A stretch of 64,000 nt of DNA from Limnochordales bacterium (GTDB taxonomy: Bacteria; Bacillota; Limnochordia; Limnochordales; DUMU01), in NCBI GenBank assembly GCA_014896315.1, contig JADBKP010000011.1:1-64000 (forward strand), read 5' to 3'. The notes beneath the pieces are model-generated. The model was not told the origin of the DNA, did not search any database, and was given only the letters and a program-made list of their open reading frames with translations. This document shows positions 1 to 7,098 of the stretch, piece after piece. The position numbers and the translations under genes are program-made. Every line of letters begins with the position of its first letter. Positions within the stretch are counted from its first letter, which is position 1.

Positions 1-55
1 GGGCGGGTCATTTTCATTCCGGCGCTACTGGGTCAGTTTACATCCGGCGCTGACA
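1..55. mobile_element. Terminal end of an IS21-like insertion sequence (rest lies outside the window)
   Basis: The first 55 bases contain TCATTTTCATTCCGGCG and a second CCGGCG block and finish in TGACA. This resembles the repeat-rich ends of IS21-family elements, which finish in TG/CA. The adjoining transposase frame on the minus strand loses its family-like sequence exactly where this block begins and then meets a stop, which fits an insertion into it. The assignment rests on recall of family ends; neither the other end nor the IstA/IstB genes is visible. Confidence 0.45.
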
Positions 56-670
56 ACGCTTACCGTCCGCCTCCCATCCCTCATGCGCGATCAGCACCCG
101 CTCCTCGACGAACTTTTGGCGATCCCTTTGCAGGCGCTCGTATATCCCATCCACCTCTAGAAAGAGCTTCGGTACACACCGACTCCCACTGCTAGTGGCC
201 CGTTGCCGTTCTTCTGCTGCCGCAGCTATTTGACCCACCGCTATCACCGACCGGCGGATTGTCTCGTGGCTAACGACAGGGTGCTGGTAGATACCGGCCA
301 ACGCCTTCGCAGCTTGGCGATAGGAACTGCATTCTACACCCAGCGTAACAACTGCCTCCCGCAACCCCGGGCTGATGGTTTCATTCGGCTCAAGTCCCAG
401 CACCTCGTCCAGGAGGTATACGTATCTCCTCTCTTCCCGATCGTAGTAAAGCCGCCGCTGGTAAACCACCGGAACCCCCAGCAGCGTCTCAATGGTGCGA
501 GACCGCACCTGCTTGACCTGAAAGCGCTCGGGCCTTCTTTCCATGATCAGGCAATCGTATTGCCACAAGACCTCTGCCAACACTTGGGCAAAGGCCTCTC
601 CCAGTTTCCGCAGCAACATATACTCCAACTGCTTGAAGGAATACGGGCACAGGGAGCGAAACTCTTTCAT
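38..670 (-). pseudogene. ISLre2-family (UPF0236) transposase, 3'-truncated by an inserted element
   Basis: The 210-residue reading frame matches the N-terminal half of ISLre2-type transposases. It has an N-terminal helical segment, a conserved block ending in GVECSSYRQAAKAL, the helix-turn-helix-like stretch VVSHETIRRSV and the catalytic-core start FLEVDGIYERLQRD. Family members are usually about 450-480 residues, so roughly half is missing. The last family-like residues are HEGWEADGKR; after them the frame enters the IS21-like end and stops. The start ATG at 670 has a GGAGG ribosome site about 14 bases upstream. The protein is most likely inactive because the DDE core is incomplete. Confidence 0.75.
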
Positions 671-905
671 GACGAGAAGCCACCTCCGGTTGGTTGGTTT
701 TTGTGCAGATTGACGATTCGGAGGTTGAGCTTCTCGTTCCTGCTATTTAGCCCCAAAACCGGTCTCTCAGGCTGGCGGGTTGCCACCGTTTGCGATCCAC
801 ACCGCGAGACTCCGAAGTCGCAGTCCCGGAGGGCTACTGCAGGAACCCATCAGGTACCCTTCAAGCACCTACCATCCACTACCACCCAGAAATCTTTTAC
901 TCACA

Positions 906-1393
906 GCGCCTAGCCCCGCAGACGGTGGAGCGGGTGAAGGCCAAGATCCGCGAGCTGAGCCGGCGGAACTGGAGCATGTCCATGGCAGAGCGCATAAGGC
1001 GGATCAACCAGTACCTCAACGGATGGTTGGGGTACTTCGCCCTTGCCGGCGCCAAGGGTATCCTTACCGACCTTAACCAGTGGCTTCGCTATTGGCTGCG
1101 GGCGTGCGTATGGAGGCAATGGAAGCGCGTCCGTACCCGCTATCGGGAGCTGAGGCGGCTGGGACTGCCCGAATGGAAGGTGCACGAGTTAGCCAACGCG
1201 CGCAAAAGGGCCGTGGCGCATGGCCAACGGCCCCCTCAACGACGTCCTGACCATTGCCTACTGGCAAGATCAAGGATTGATTGACCTCGTTAGCCGTTAC
1301 GAAGAAATCCGTCAGCTTTGGCGAACCGCCGGATGCGGATCCGCACGTCCGGCGGTGTGTGAGGACGGGGACGAGACGCCCCCTCCTACTTGA
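906..1393 (+). pseudogene. Group II intron maturase (reverse transcriptase) C-terminal fragment, frameshifted
   Basis: Only the thumb and maturase (domain X) part of a group II intron-encoded protein remains. Recognisable landmarks are VERVKAKIRELSRRNW, then INQYLNGWLGYF, then RYRELRRLGLPEWKV and the conserved ELANARK. After ANARK the frame shifts through an extra A near 1205-1210. The expected GPWRMANGPLN continuation sits in the next frame, which stays open to a stop at 1391-1393. No polymerase palm or fingers are present upstream, so this is a dead remnant. The sequence before about 905 does not resemble the family. Confidence 0.8.
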
Positions 1394-1394
1394 T
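1321..1394 (+). ncRNA. Group II intron domains V and VI (3' end of the intron RNA)
   Basis: Bases 1322-1357 fold as the domain V hairpin (CGCCGG/CCGGCG arms around GCGGATCCGC). A second stem follows, GACGGGG/CCCCCTC, and ends in CCTACTTGAT. This closely resembles the domain VI 3' ends of many bacterial group II introns (CCCCTCCTACTCGAT type). The intron 3' boundary would be at about 1394. Only the 3' end of the ribozyme is present, so it cannot splice by itself. Confidence 0.65.
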
Positions 1395-1760
1395 CAATGC
1401 TCGGCCGGCCGCGGTCGTAGCCCGGGGGGGAGGTCGGGAAGCCCGCGAGGGCTAGGCCCACGGTGTCGCCGCCGACGAAGCTGGCGACGGTAGGGAAGAC
1501 GAAAACCCGGGCCCGGGGGTGCACAGACAAGCTCAACTCGTGGCGGCGGTGGCACCGTCCGGGACAATGGGGTCATAGGTGGCGGCGACGAAGGGGCTGA
1601 CTCCCAGGTTGGCCGGGGAGATGCCGAGAAAGAGGTGCTCCATGACGCTATTTACGACTACGGCGACGTCCAGGGTGTCACCCGCGGTGTCGCCCTCGGA
1701 GCCGCTCCTCACTTTGGCCAAGAGATGCTCAATCAGCGCCTCGACCCCCGTTCGGTCCGC
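1395..1760 (-). pseudogene. Remnant of a RACo/DUF4445-type corrinoid-activation protein, frameshifted and truncated
   Basis: Read on the minus strand, bases 1760-1535 give VVVNSVMEHLFLGISPANLG and PFVAATYDP. After one frameshift near 1535, bases 1536-1400 give VHPRARVFVFPTVASFVGGD. In this order these are hallmark blocks of the ASKHA domain of reductive activators of corrinoid proteins (RACo), which re-reduce corrinoid cofactors for methyltransferases. The frame is cut off exactly at the predicted 3' end of the group II intron, so intron insertion probably removed the C-terminal part. The N-terminal ferredoxin domain is also absent. Confidence 0.6.
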
Positions 1761-1879
1761 GGGTGAAGGTGGTCGAAGACGATGCCACCACCATCACCCA
1801 TCACTCCGGCAATGTGTTTGTCGATACGGACCCGAGGACCGAAGGTGAGGTGGTCTGTGTGGGTATCATTCCCGATCGT

Positions 1880-2320
1880 GTGTTCAAGGTTATGAGCGAG
1901 AGACCCTTCCAACTGCTCGAGTTGTGCCGCCAGCTCCCGGAGGGCGGCTTCCTCTGGCAGCCGCACCGCGCTGTCCGGAGCATCCGCGACATTCTCGCCC
2001 ACATGATGGGTGCGGAGCGGTTCTGGATCGAGCACGTGGTCGAGGGTGGCGCCAAGCCGACCGTGGACGAAACCTCATTTACCACGACGGATGGGGTGGA
2101 ACGGTCGTTTCGTCCGGTCAGAGAGCGTACCGTCGCGTGGCTGGACAGCCTCAGGGAGTCGGCCCGCAGCGAGACACGCCATATCGGGTGGGCTCCTCAT
2201 GAGGTGACCCTGGAGTCTGTCGCCTGGCATCTCATCATTCACGATTTCCACCACAAGCGGCAGGTAGCAACGCGGCTCGCCACGCTCGGGGTGGAGGTAC
2301 CCAACCTCGACATGCTCTGA
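1880..2320 (+). CDS. DinB-family putative metal-dependent protein
   Basis: The chain has the DinB/YfiT four-helix pattern: RDILAHMMGAERFWIEHVV near the N-terminus and VAWHLIIHDFHHKRQVATRL near the C-terminus. These supply the three usual metal-ligand histidines (HMMGAE, and the two in HDFHH). With the GTG at 1880 or the ATG at 1892 the protein is 142-146 residues, slightly short for the family. The frame is open for 39 further codons upstream (to 1763), but that stretch does not look like DinB and is probably foreign. No clear ribosome site decides the start. Family members are thiol transferases or damage-induced hydrolases; the substrate here is unknown. Confidence 0.7.
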   Translation: MFKVMSERPFQLLELCRQLPEGGFLWQPHRAVRSIRDILAHMMGAERFWIEHVVEGGAKPTVDETSFTTTDGVERSFRPVRERTVAWLDSLRESARSETRHIGWAPHEVTLESVAWHLIIHDFHHKRQVATRLATLGVEVPNLDML

Positions 2321-2332
2321 GCCTGCCTTGCA

Positions 2333-2357
2333 CGCAGACCGCGGCTGCTGGTCTGCG
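2333..2357. terminator. Hairpin between convergent genes, possible bidirectional terminator
   Basis: CGCAGACC (2333-2340) and GGTCTGCG (2350-2357) pair perfectly around a 9-base loop, midway between the converging DinB and HAD genes. There is no T-run on either side, so intrinsic termination is uncertain. Confidence 0.35.
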
Positions 2358-2379
2358 GCGAAGGCCTGTAGCAAGCTCT

Positions 2380-3105
2380 TTACGTGCTGGCGGGAAAGGC
2401 CAGCTTCTGGGATGGTAGACCGTTGATCGCAGCCAGAACCGCCTCCACCTGGCCCAGGTCGGGGAAGAGCAGCGTCGGGTGGCAAGCAGAGAGTTCGTCC
2501 AGGGTGTGGGTGCCGGTTGCGACCGCCAACGAATAGTAACCGTTGCGTTGTGCTGCGTCGATGTCGAGGGGAGTATCTCCCACCACCACCACCTTGTCCG
2601 GTGGCGGTCCGCCCATCTCCGCCTGGTAGTAGGCGGCTGAACGGAGGGCAGCCCGGCGGATCAGCTCGGCACGGTCGAAACCATCTTCCGCGAAACCGCC
2701 CACTGGGAAGAAGCGGTTGAGATCATATACTCCCAGCTTGGCCCGGGCACCGTCCTCGAGGTTTCCCGTACCCAGGGCGAGCAGGAAGTTACCCCGGCGG
2801 CGGGCTTCCTCAAGCAAGGCGGGGATTCCAGGAGGCAGTTCACCCGGGTACTTTTTGACCGCCTCCTGAATGAACTGCAGGTACAGCTTGGTTATCTCTT
2901 TGATTGCTTTCTCCGAGGGTTCAAACCCGTGAACCTCCAGGGTTTCAGCGATGATGCGGGTATCGGGCTTGCCCCGCCAGTCGACCCGAGCAATGGCATC
3001 GTCGATGTTGGCATAGATTTTGAACGCTTGGTTCAGGGCTCGTGTGCCGGCGCCGTTGCTTTTGAGCAGTGTACCATCCAGATCAAAGAGCAGCAGGGTT
3101 CGCAT
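2380..3105 (-). CDS. HAD-superfamily hydrolase, phosphoglycolate phosphatase-like
   Basis: This 241-residue cytoplasmic protein has the four HAD motifs in order: FDLDGTLLKS at the N-terminus (the two Asp form the nucleophile and acid), LALGTGN (motif II) near residue 115, a Lys in the ARAKLG segment (motif III) and VVVVGDTPLDIDAA (motif IV) near residue 190. A helical cap between motifs I and II is of the C1 type seen in phosphoglycolate phosphatase and beta-phosphoglucomutase. The exact substrate cannot be read from the sequence. The gene stands alone, convergent with the DinB gene and divergent from the membrane-protein gene at 3205. A plausible -10 box (TACAAT on the minus strand) lies at 3135-3140. 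Confidence 0.85.
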   Translation of the reverse strand: MRTLLLFDLDGTLLKSNGAGTRALNQAFKIYANIDDAIARVDWRGKPDTRIIAETLEVHGFEPSEKAIKEITKLYLQFIQEAVKKYPGELPPGIPALLEEARRRGNFLLALGTGNLEDGARAKLGVYDLNRFFPVGGFAEDGFDRAELIRRAALRSAAYYQAEMGGPPPDKVVVVGDTPLDIDAAQRNGYYSLAVATGTHTLDELSACHPTLLFPDLGQVEAVLAAINGLPSQKLAFPAST

Positions 3106-3204
3106 GACGTCCCTCCGAACTCATCACAAGCCTCATTGTACCCTGCTTGTGTAGCTCTCGCCAGCGGTTTGGTTGCCTCCGCAGGCGAGAAGGGGGTGGT
3201 GCCG

Positions 3205-4149
3205 GTGTCATTCGTCTCCCTCTACATCACCATCGCGACCATCATATATCTGTCAGTCTCATCTTTTTATCTGGTTGACGGCTTGGTGGAATGGCGCAAA
3301 CGGGGTCAACCCACCTGGGCGCTTTTCTGGGTCCTTGTGCTGCTCATAGCAGCCGTGAGGTTGAGCAGGCTCGCCCTGGCAGCTTTTCCCATTTCGTTCT
3401 TGATTGGCGGAGCGACCTGGTTCTTCGGCCGTGGCCGCCAGCAGTTCGTCGGGCTTTCCGACCCGTTGCTGCTTGGGTTTGCCAGCCTCTCCTCGGTAGC
3501 CATCTCCGGCGCTCTCGCAGGCTTCACGGTGCTCTTCATCTTCTTCACCTTGTTTGGTGTAACCGACCGGAGCGTGCTGGGGCTAGCCATACCGGCTGCG
3601 CTTGTCTTGGGGGCAATCCTGGCGGTGGCCAAGAAGTTCATCCGGAAACGGTGGCCGGAGCGGCTGGGTGAGGGGAGCGCCGGTCTGACTCAGGGCGGCA
3701 TGTTCTACATGGATGAGGTTATCGCCTTGATTGCGAGCCTGTTTTTGCTGCCACTTTTGGGAGGGATGGCGATTGCCGGACCCTTCCTTCCAATGGCCGT
3801 CTATTTCGCTTGGTCCTTTCTACAAATGCGGTGGCTGCGGTGGGTGGCCGCAGTCGACGAAAGCCAGAGAATGGAGGCAGAGGCGTATGATGTGATTCTG
3901 CGGGATGATCACCTGGCCGCCTGGCTGGGTGAACTGAAGCTTGATTACCAGCAGGACACAAAGCGGTATGTGGTTAGTGGTACGCTGCCCAGTCGCGGGA
4001 TGCTAGCTTCACTCGAGACCCGGCTGCGGGGTGTTGAGGGAGCGGATGTCGATCTGTCCAGAGTACGGATCGATCCCGAGTTGAAGCCCGATCCATGGAA
4101 ACAGGTGGCGCTGGGAGTACGTTCCCGCTTTTCCCGGAGAGGTCGGTGA
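3205..4149 (+). CDS. Multi-pass membrane protein with soluble C-terminal domain; relative of the gene at 6049-6951
   Basis: I do not recognise a named family. The GTG at 3205 is preferred because AGAAGGGGG ends 9 bases upstream; this gives 314 residues. The N-terminal two thirds hold about six hydrophobic segments with a basic loop (KKFIRKRWPERL). The last 90 or so residues are soluble and read LRDDHLAAWLGELKLDY, a charged stretch, then VSGTLPS and a short alpha/beta unit that looks BON-like. The 72 residues starting at GPFLP align without gaps to the protein encoded at 6049-6951, with about half identical by eye. An orphan sugar-binding protein gene follows about 95 bases downstream on the same strand. 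Confidence 0.7.
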   Translation: MSFVSLYITIATIIYLSVSSFYLVDGLVEWRKRGQPTWALFWVLVLLIAAVRLSRLALAAFPISFLIGGATWFFGRGRQQFVGLSDPLLLGFASLSSVAISGALAGFTVLFIFFTLFGVTDRSVLGLAIPAALVLGAILAVAKKFIRKRWPERLGEGSAGLTQGGMFYMDEVIALIASLFLLPLLGGMAIAGPFLPMAVYFAWSFLQMRWLRWVAAVDESQRMEAEAYDVILRDDHLAAWLGELKLDYQQDTKRYVVSGTLPSRGMLASLETRLRGVEGADVDLSRVRIDPELKPDPWKQVALGVRSRFSRRGR

Positions 4150-4243
4150 CCTCAGTTTGTAGAGCAGGAAGGTGCCAACGCGCGGGGAATAGCCCGACAG
4201 GGAGGTTCCGTGCAGCTACCCCCTCGCGAAAGGAGTGGTTTCG

Positions 4244-5575
4244 GTGAAATGCCAGTGGCTTGAGCGGAGCTTTTTCTGGCGGAGTACGACGGTAATCTAC
4301 ATGTTGGTACTGTTGGTGTCTCTGATGGTGGCCAATTTGGCGCAGGCAGCTTCAACGCCGGTGCAGATCCGGTTTGCGGCCTGGGCTGCGCCGGGGGAGT
4401 ATGATGAGATCATTGCCGCGTTCGAAAAGGCCAATCCCGACATCAAGGTCAAGTTTGAACCAACGAGTTGGGGAGCGTACTGGACGCAGCTGCAAACCCG
4501 GATCGCCGCGGGTGCGGCCCCCGACGTGATGCGCATGAGCGGTGCTTATCTGCTCAACTTTGCCGCGGACGGGGCACTGCTGCCCCTGGATGACCTGATC
4601 CGCCGGGACAAACTCGACGTGAGCCAGTACTTCAACACCGGCGACATCTTCCTTTTTGGCGGTCAGACCTACGGTCTGCCGGAGTTTGGCGACATCGTGG
4701 GGGTGTACTACAACATCGACAGGCTGGAGGAGGCAGGAGTGGCGCCACCTGGTAGCGAGTGGACCTGGCTGGACATGGCCCAGCTCGCCCGCAAGCTGAC
4801 CGTTCGCTCGGGCGACCAGGTTAAGCGCTGGGGCTTGTTGCTGGACCTCTTCATTGGAGGCAACGGGCAGACGTCGTGGGTCAACTTCCTGCTGCAAAAT
4901 GGGACGCGGGCTCTCAGCGACGACAAGCGCCGGGCGATTCTCGATGCACCGGCGGCCGTCGAGGCGATCCAGTTCCTTGCCGATCTCTACCAGAAGGACC
5001 GGTCGATCCCCGGGTCTGAAGTACCCTTCACTTACCAGAGCTTTGTCGACGAGAAAGTGGCCATGATGTATGCCCTGGTTCCCGTCGGTGTCCCGCTCAT
5101 TGCCGCAAGCGCCAAGTTCCGGTGGGATATCGCCCCGGTGCCAAGAGGGAAACGCTTCGCATCGGAGACCAACTTTGTCGGCTTCTCCATCAGTAGCCAG
5201 ACCAAGCAGCGGGAAGCGGCGTGGCGATTTGTGAAGTTCCTCGCCGGGCCGACAGCCCAGAGTATTATTGCCCGCAAGCGCCAGGGCATTCCCGCTCTCA
5301 AGTCGGCTGCTTTCTCCCGCGAGTTCCTGTTGCCTGACCAGGCGCCGCGACGGCTGGGTGAGGTCCTGCAGGTGACGACGCCGCACACCTACGACCTGCA
5401 GTTTACCCCGGGCTGGTCGCTTTGGACCGCTGCGGCCGATTCCCAGATCATGCAGGCCGTGCGGGGCAGCAAGGCAGTGGACGTAGCGATGAAGGCGGCG
5501 ACCGAGCAGGTCAACAAGATCCTGGATCAGTCCTGGCGCCAGCTCGATGCCAAACTGGCCCGGAGCAAGCGATAA
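4244..5575 (+). CDS. Extracellular sugar-binding protein of an ABC transporter (orphan)
   Basis: This is a family 1 extracellular solute-binding protein (maltose/UgpB type) of 443 residues. It has a signal peptide with hydrophobic core MLVLLVSLMVANL and a likely AQA-A signal peptidase site, and no lipobox cysteine. Typical blocks follow: IRFAAWAAPGEYDEIIAAFE, then AAGAAPDVMRMSG, then YGLPEFGDIVGVYYN, and the C-terminal QREAAWRFVKFLAGP. The GTG at 4244 is chosen because GAAAGGAG ends 8 bases upstream; an in-frame GTG at 4235 overlaps that site. No permease or ATPase genes adjoin it, so it must work with a transporter encoded elsewhere. The ligand is probably an oligosaccharide. Confidence 0.88.
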   Translation: MKCQWLERSFFWRSTTVIYMLVLLVSLMVANLAQAASTPVQIRFAAWAAPGEYDEIIAAFEKANPDIKVKFEPTSWGAYWTQLQTRIAAGAAPDVMRMSGAYLLNFAADGALLPLDDLIRRDKLDVSQYFNTGDIFLFGGQTYGLPEFGDIVGVYYNIDRLEEAGVAPPGSEWTWLDMAQLARKLTVRSGDQVKRWGLLLDLFIGGNGQTSWVNFLLQNGTRALSDDKRRAILDAPAAVEAIQFLADLYQKDRSIPGSEVPFTYQSFVDEKVAMMYALVPVGVPLIAASAKFRWDIAPVPRGKRFASETNFVGFSISSQTKQREAAWRFVKFLAGPTAQSIIARKRQGIPALKSAAFSREFLLPDQAPRRLGEVLQVTTPHTYDLQFTPGWSLWTAAADSQIMQAVRGSKAVDVAMKAATEQVNKILDQSWRQLDAKLARSKR

Positions 5576-5600
5576 GGATGAGGTGAGGATGCGCCCGGGC

Positions 5601-5627
5601 CGCCTGTGCCGCCTGTGCCGCCTGTGC
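5601..5627. repeat. Three perfect tandem copies of the 9-mer CGCCTGTGC
   Basis: CGCCTGTGC occurs at 5601-5609, 5610-5618 and 5619-5627, flanked by GCCCGGGC and CCCGGGCC blocks that could pair around it. It lies just after the sugar-binding protein gene, in the 473-bp gap without a convincing gene (5576-6048). Confidence 0.8.
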
Positions 5628-5663
5628 CCCCCGGGCCGTCCGGGCCAGGGCCGGTGCGTTGTG

Positions 5664-5718
5664 GATGGCGCATTCTGCACCATCGCCGATGGAGCCGGTT
5701 GGTGCAAGGTGCGCCATC
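5664..5718. repeat. Pair of 21-bp imperfect palindromes (unit 1)
   Basis: Two 21-mers of the form GATGGCGCA-N3-TGCACCATC lie at 5664-5684 and 5698-5718, starting 34 bases apart with a 13-base spacer. The second copy is in the opposite orientation; its reverse complement ends in TGCACCAAC, like the fourth copy at 5889. The same 21+13+21 layout recurs at 5855-5909. Confidence 0.75.
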
Positions 5719-5854
5719 AAGCCCGGGGGGACGCTCCCAACTGACAAACGAGGGGGAGCCTTAGCCCGCCACCCCCATCATAAGCAGCAGTTTTAGTTCT
5801 CAACAAACTCAGAAACTAGCCCCTACGCTCTCTCACATTCCCCTCGGACTTTCC

Positions 5855-5909
5855 GATGGCGAATCTTGCACCATCGCCGGCACATCCCGATGGCGCAACA
5901 TGCACCAAC
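5855..5909. repeat. Pair of 21-bp imperfect palindromes (unit 2)
   Basis: GATGGCGAATCTTGCACCATC (5855-5875) and GATGGCGCAACATGCACCAAC (5889-5909) repeat the layout of unit 1: a start-to-start distance of 34 bases and a 13-base spacer beginning GCCG. The arms GATGGCGCA/TGCACCATC are near-complementary, so each copy could form a short hairpin or bind a dimeric protein. Confidence 0.75.
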
Positions 5910-5912
5910 GGA

Positions 5913-5994
5913 CCTGAGGCCCTAAATATGCGGCCTAAACCCTGCGACCTCAAGCCTGCAGCCCCAAACCTCCGGCCCAAACCTGAGGCCATAA
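5913..5994. repeat. Degenerate 13-15-base tandem array, about six units
   Basis: Directly after palindrome unit 2 the sequence runs through six related units of the type CCTGAGGCCCTAAA. Variants include GCGGCCTAAAC, CCTGCAGCCCCAAA, CCTCCGGCCCAAA and CCTGAGGCCATAA. Nothing coding is evident. The remaining stretches, 5719-5854 and 5995-6048, show nothing recognisable. Confidence 0.6.
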
Positions 5995-6048
5995 CGCTTC
6001 AACGCCAGCGACCGGTATCCAAGGCCAATTGCCGCCAGGGGATCAAGC

Positions 6049-6951
6049 TCAAAACCGTGGGTCGCACTCCACCTCAGAGACGTCCACCGTTCCCAGAGCA
6101 GACAGCTTCTGCGCCAGCGACCGGCGTGCGAGCAAGCTCGGCAGCTTCCCAGACACTTTGATCACCCCGCCGGTACGGTCGAACTGGATCTCAAGCTCCG
6201 GCAACCAGCGGCAGAGGTAGTCGTCCCGCAAGAGCAGCTCATGGGCCATGGCCAGCATGCGATGCTCAGTGTCAACAGTGCCCGTCCACCGCAACCAGGA
6301 AGCCTGCAGCGCTGACCATATGAGGTAGACGATCCAGGGCAGGAACGGACCACCGAACAGGGCGTAACGGCCCAGAACAAAAGTCATGGGCAAGCTCAAC
6401 AGAAACATGATGCATTCGTCGGCGTATAACCCCAAATGGGCCAGGCCTCCGTCCAGCTTTGGGGAAACGGCCATCATGTCTGGTTGGCGTTGACGCACTT
6501 GCCGCTTCATGCCCGCTAGCAGCGTGCCAAGGGCGGCGGCGGCGAGCAAGAGTCCGGCAAATGTTGTCACACTCTGGAAGTGATAGGCGGCGGCAAAAGC
6601 CAGAAACAGGGTTACGCCGGCGACTGCTCCTGACAACAGGAAGGAGGTAAGGGAGGTCCAGCGAAACAGGACTTGGTCGGGAAGAAACCTTTGCGGCCTC
6701 CGGCGTATTTTGCCAAACCAGATGACAAAGGCGGCCGCCCAGGTGATCGGGACATAGTAAAGGGCCACGGGTACCGACCCCGCCATCCAGCTGGGCAGGA
6801 AAAGCGTGCCGAGAAGGAGAAGCAGCACTCCCCAACGGTATAACCTTTCCCATACCCGCACCCGCCACCAGAACGCGATAGAGTCGATCAACCAGATGCC
6901 GGCCACCGTCAAGCTGACGACCAGGGAAAGTATGGCGTAGGGGGAACCCAT
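6049..6951 (-). CDS. Multi-pass membrane protein with soluble C-terminal domain; relative of the gene at 3205-4149
   Basis: This 300-residue protein has the same plan as the protein at 3205-4149: about six hydrophobic segments, a basic loop (KRQVRQRQP), then the shared block GPFLPWIVYLIWSALQ, LRDDYLCRWLPELE, VSGKLPS and a C-terminal alpha/beta unit. In a gapless 72-residue alignment I count 36 identities with that protein. The first halves are similar in layout but much less in sequence. The start ATG at 6951 has GGAGGGGAG 5 bases upstream. The family is unnamed to me. A small-ligand or envelope role is possible, but the sequence shows no catalytic motif. Confidence 0.7.
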   Translation of the reverse strand: MGSPYAILSLVVSLTVAGIWLIDSIAFWWRVRVWERLYRWGVLLLLLGTLFLPSWMAGSVPVALYYVPITWAAAFVIWFGKIRRRPQRFLPDQVLFRWTSLTSFLLSGAVAGVTLFLAFAAAYHFQSVTTFAGLLLAAAALGTLLAGMKRQVRQRQPDMMAVSPKLDGGLAHLGLYADECIMFLLSLPMTFVLGRYALFGGPFLPWIVYLIWSALQASWLRWTGTVDTEHRMLAMAHELLLRDDYLCRWLPELEIQFDRTGGVIKVSGKLPSLLARRSLAQKLSALGTVDVSEVECDPRF

Positions 6952-6992
6952 CTGTCTCCCCTCCGTTTCTCGTGGCCCTTTCCTGCCGTTCT

Positions 6993-7052
6993 CTAGTCGC
7001 TATTCGCTACTGTTTGTTTTGTACATTCGTCATTCTTGCCCATCACCTCCTT
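6993..7052 (-). promoter_or_regulatory. Perfect Shine-Dalgarno with only a very short ORF, possible leader peptide
   Basis: On the minus strand AAGGAGGTGA (7052-7043) is a textbook ribosome site. It is followed only by an 8-codon ORF (ATG ACG AAT ... TAG) or, with almost no spacing, a 16-codon ORF ending at 6993. It lies 40-100 bases before the membrane-protein gene that starts at 6951. It could be a leader peptide or the relic of a lost gene. Confidence 0.25.
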
Positions 7053-7098
7053 AATGTTAATCCTCTGTGCTCTATTCCGTGAACTCAAAACTGCGCGC

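Noticed and set aside
203-913. 236-codon plus-strand frame over the transposase
   Set aside because: It is opposite the ISLre2 transposase, whose residues match the family; the plus frame looks random.
4352-5707. Long open frame (451 codons) on the minus strand opposite the sugar-binding protein gene
   Set aside because: It is the antisense shadow of a clear solute-binding protein with a signal peptide and ribosome site; the minus frame has no family-like sequence.
5613-5743. Possible small proteins in the gap after the sugar-binding protein gene
   Set aside because: Frames of about 65-100 codons lack ribosome sites and read through the repeats with Pro/Arg-rich, non-protein-like composition.
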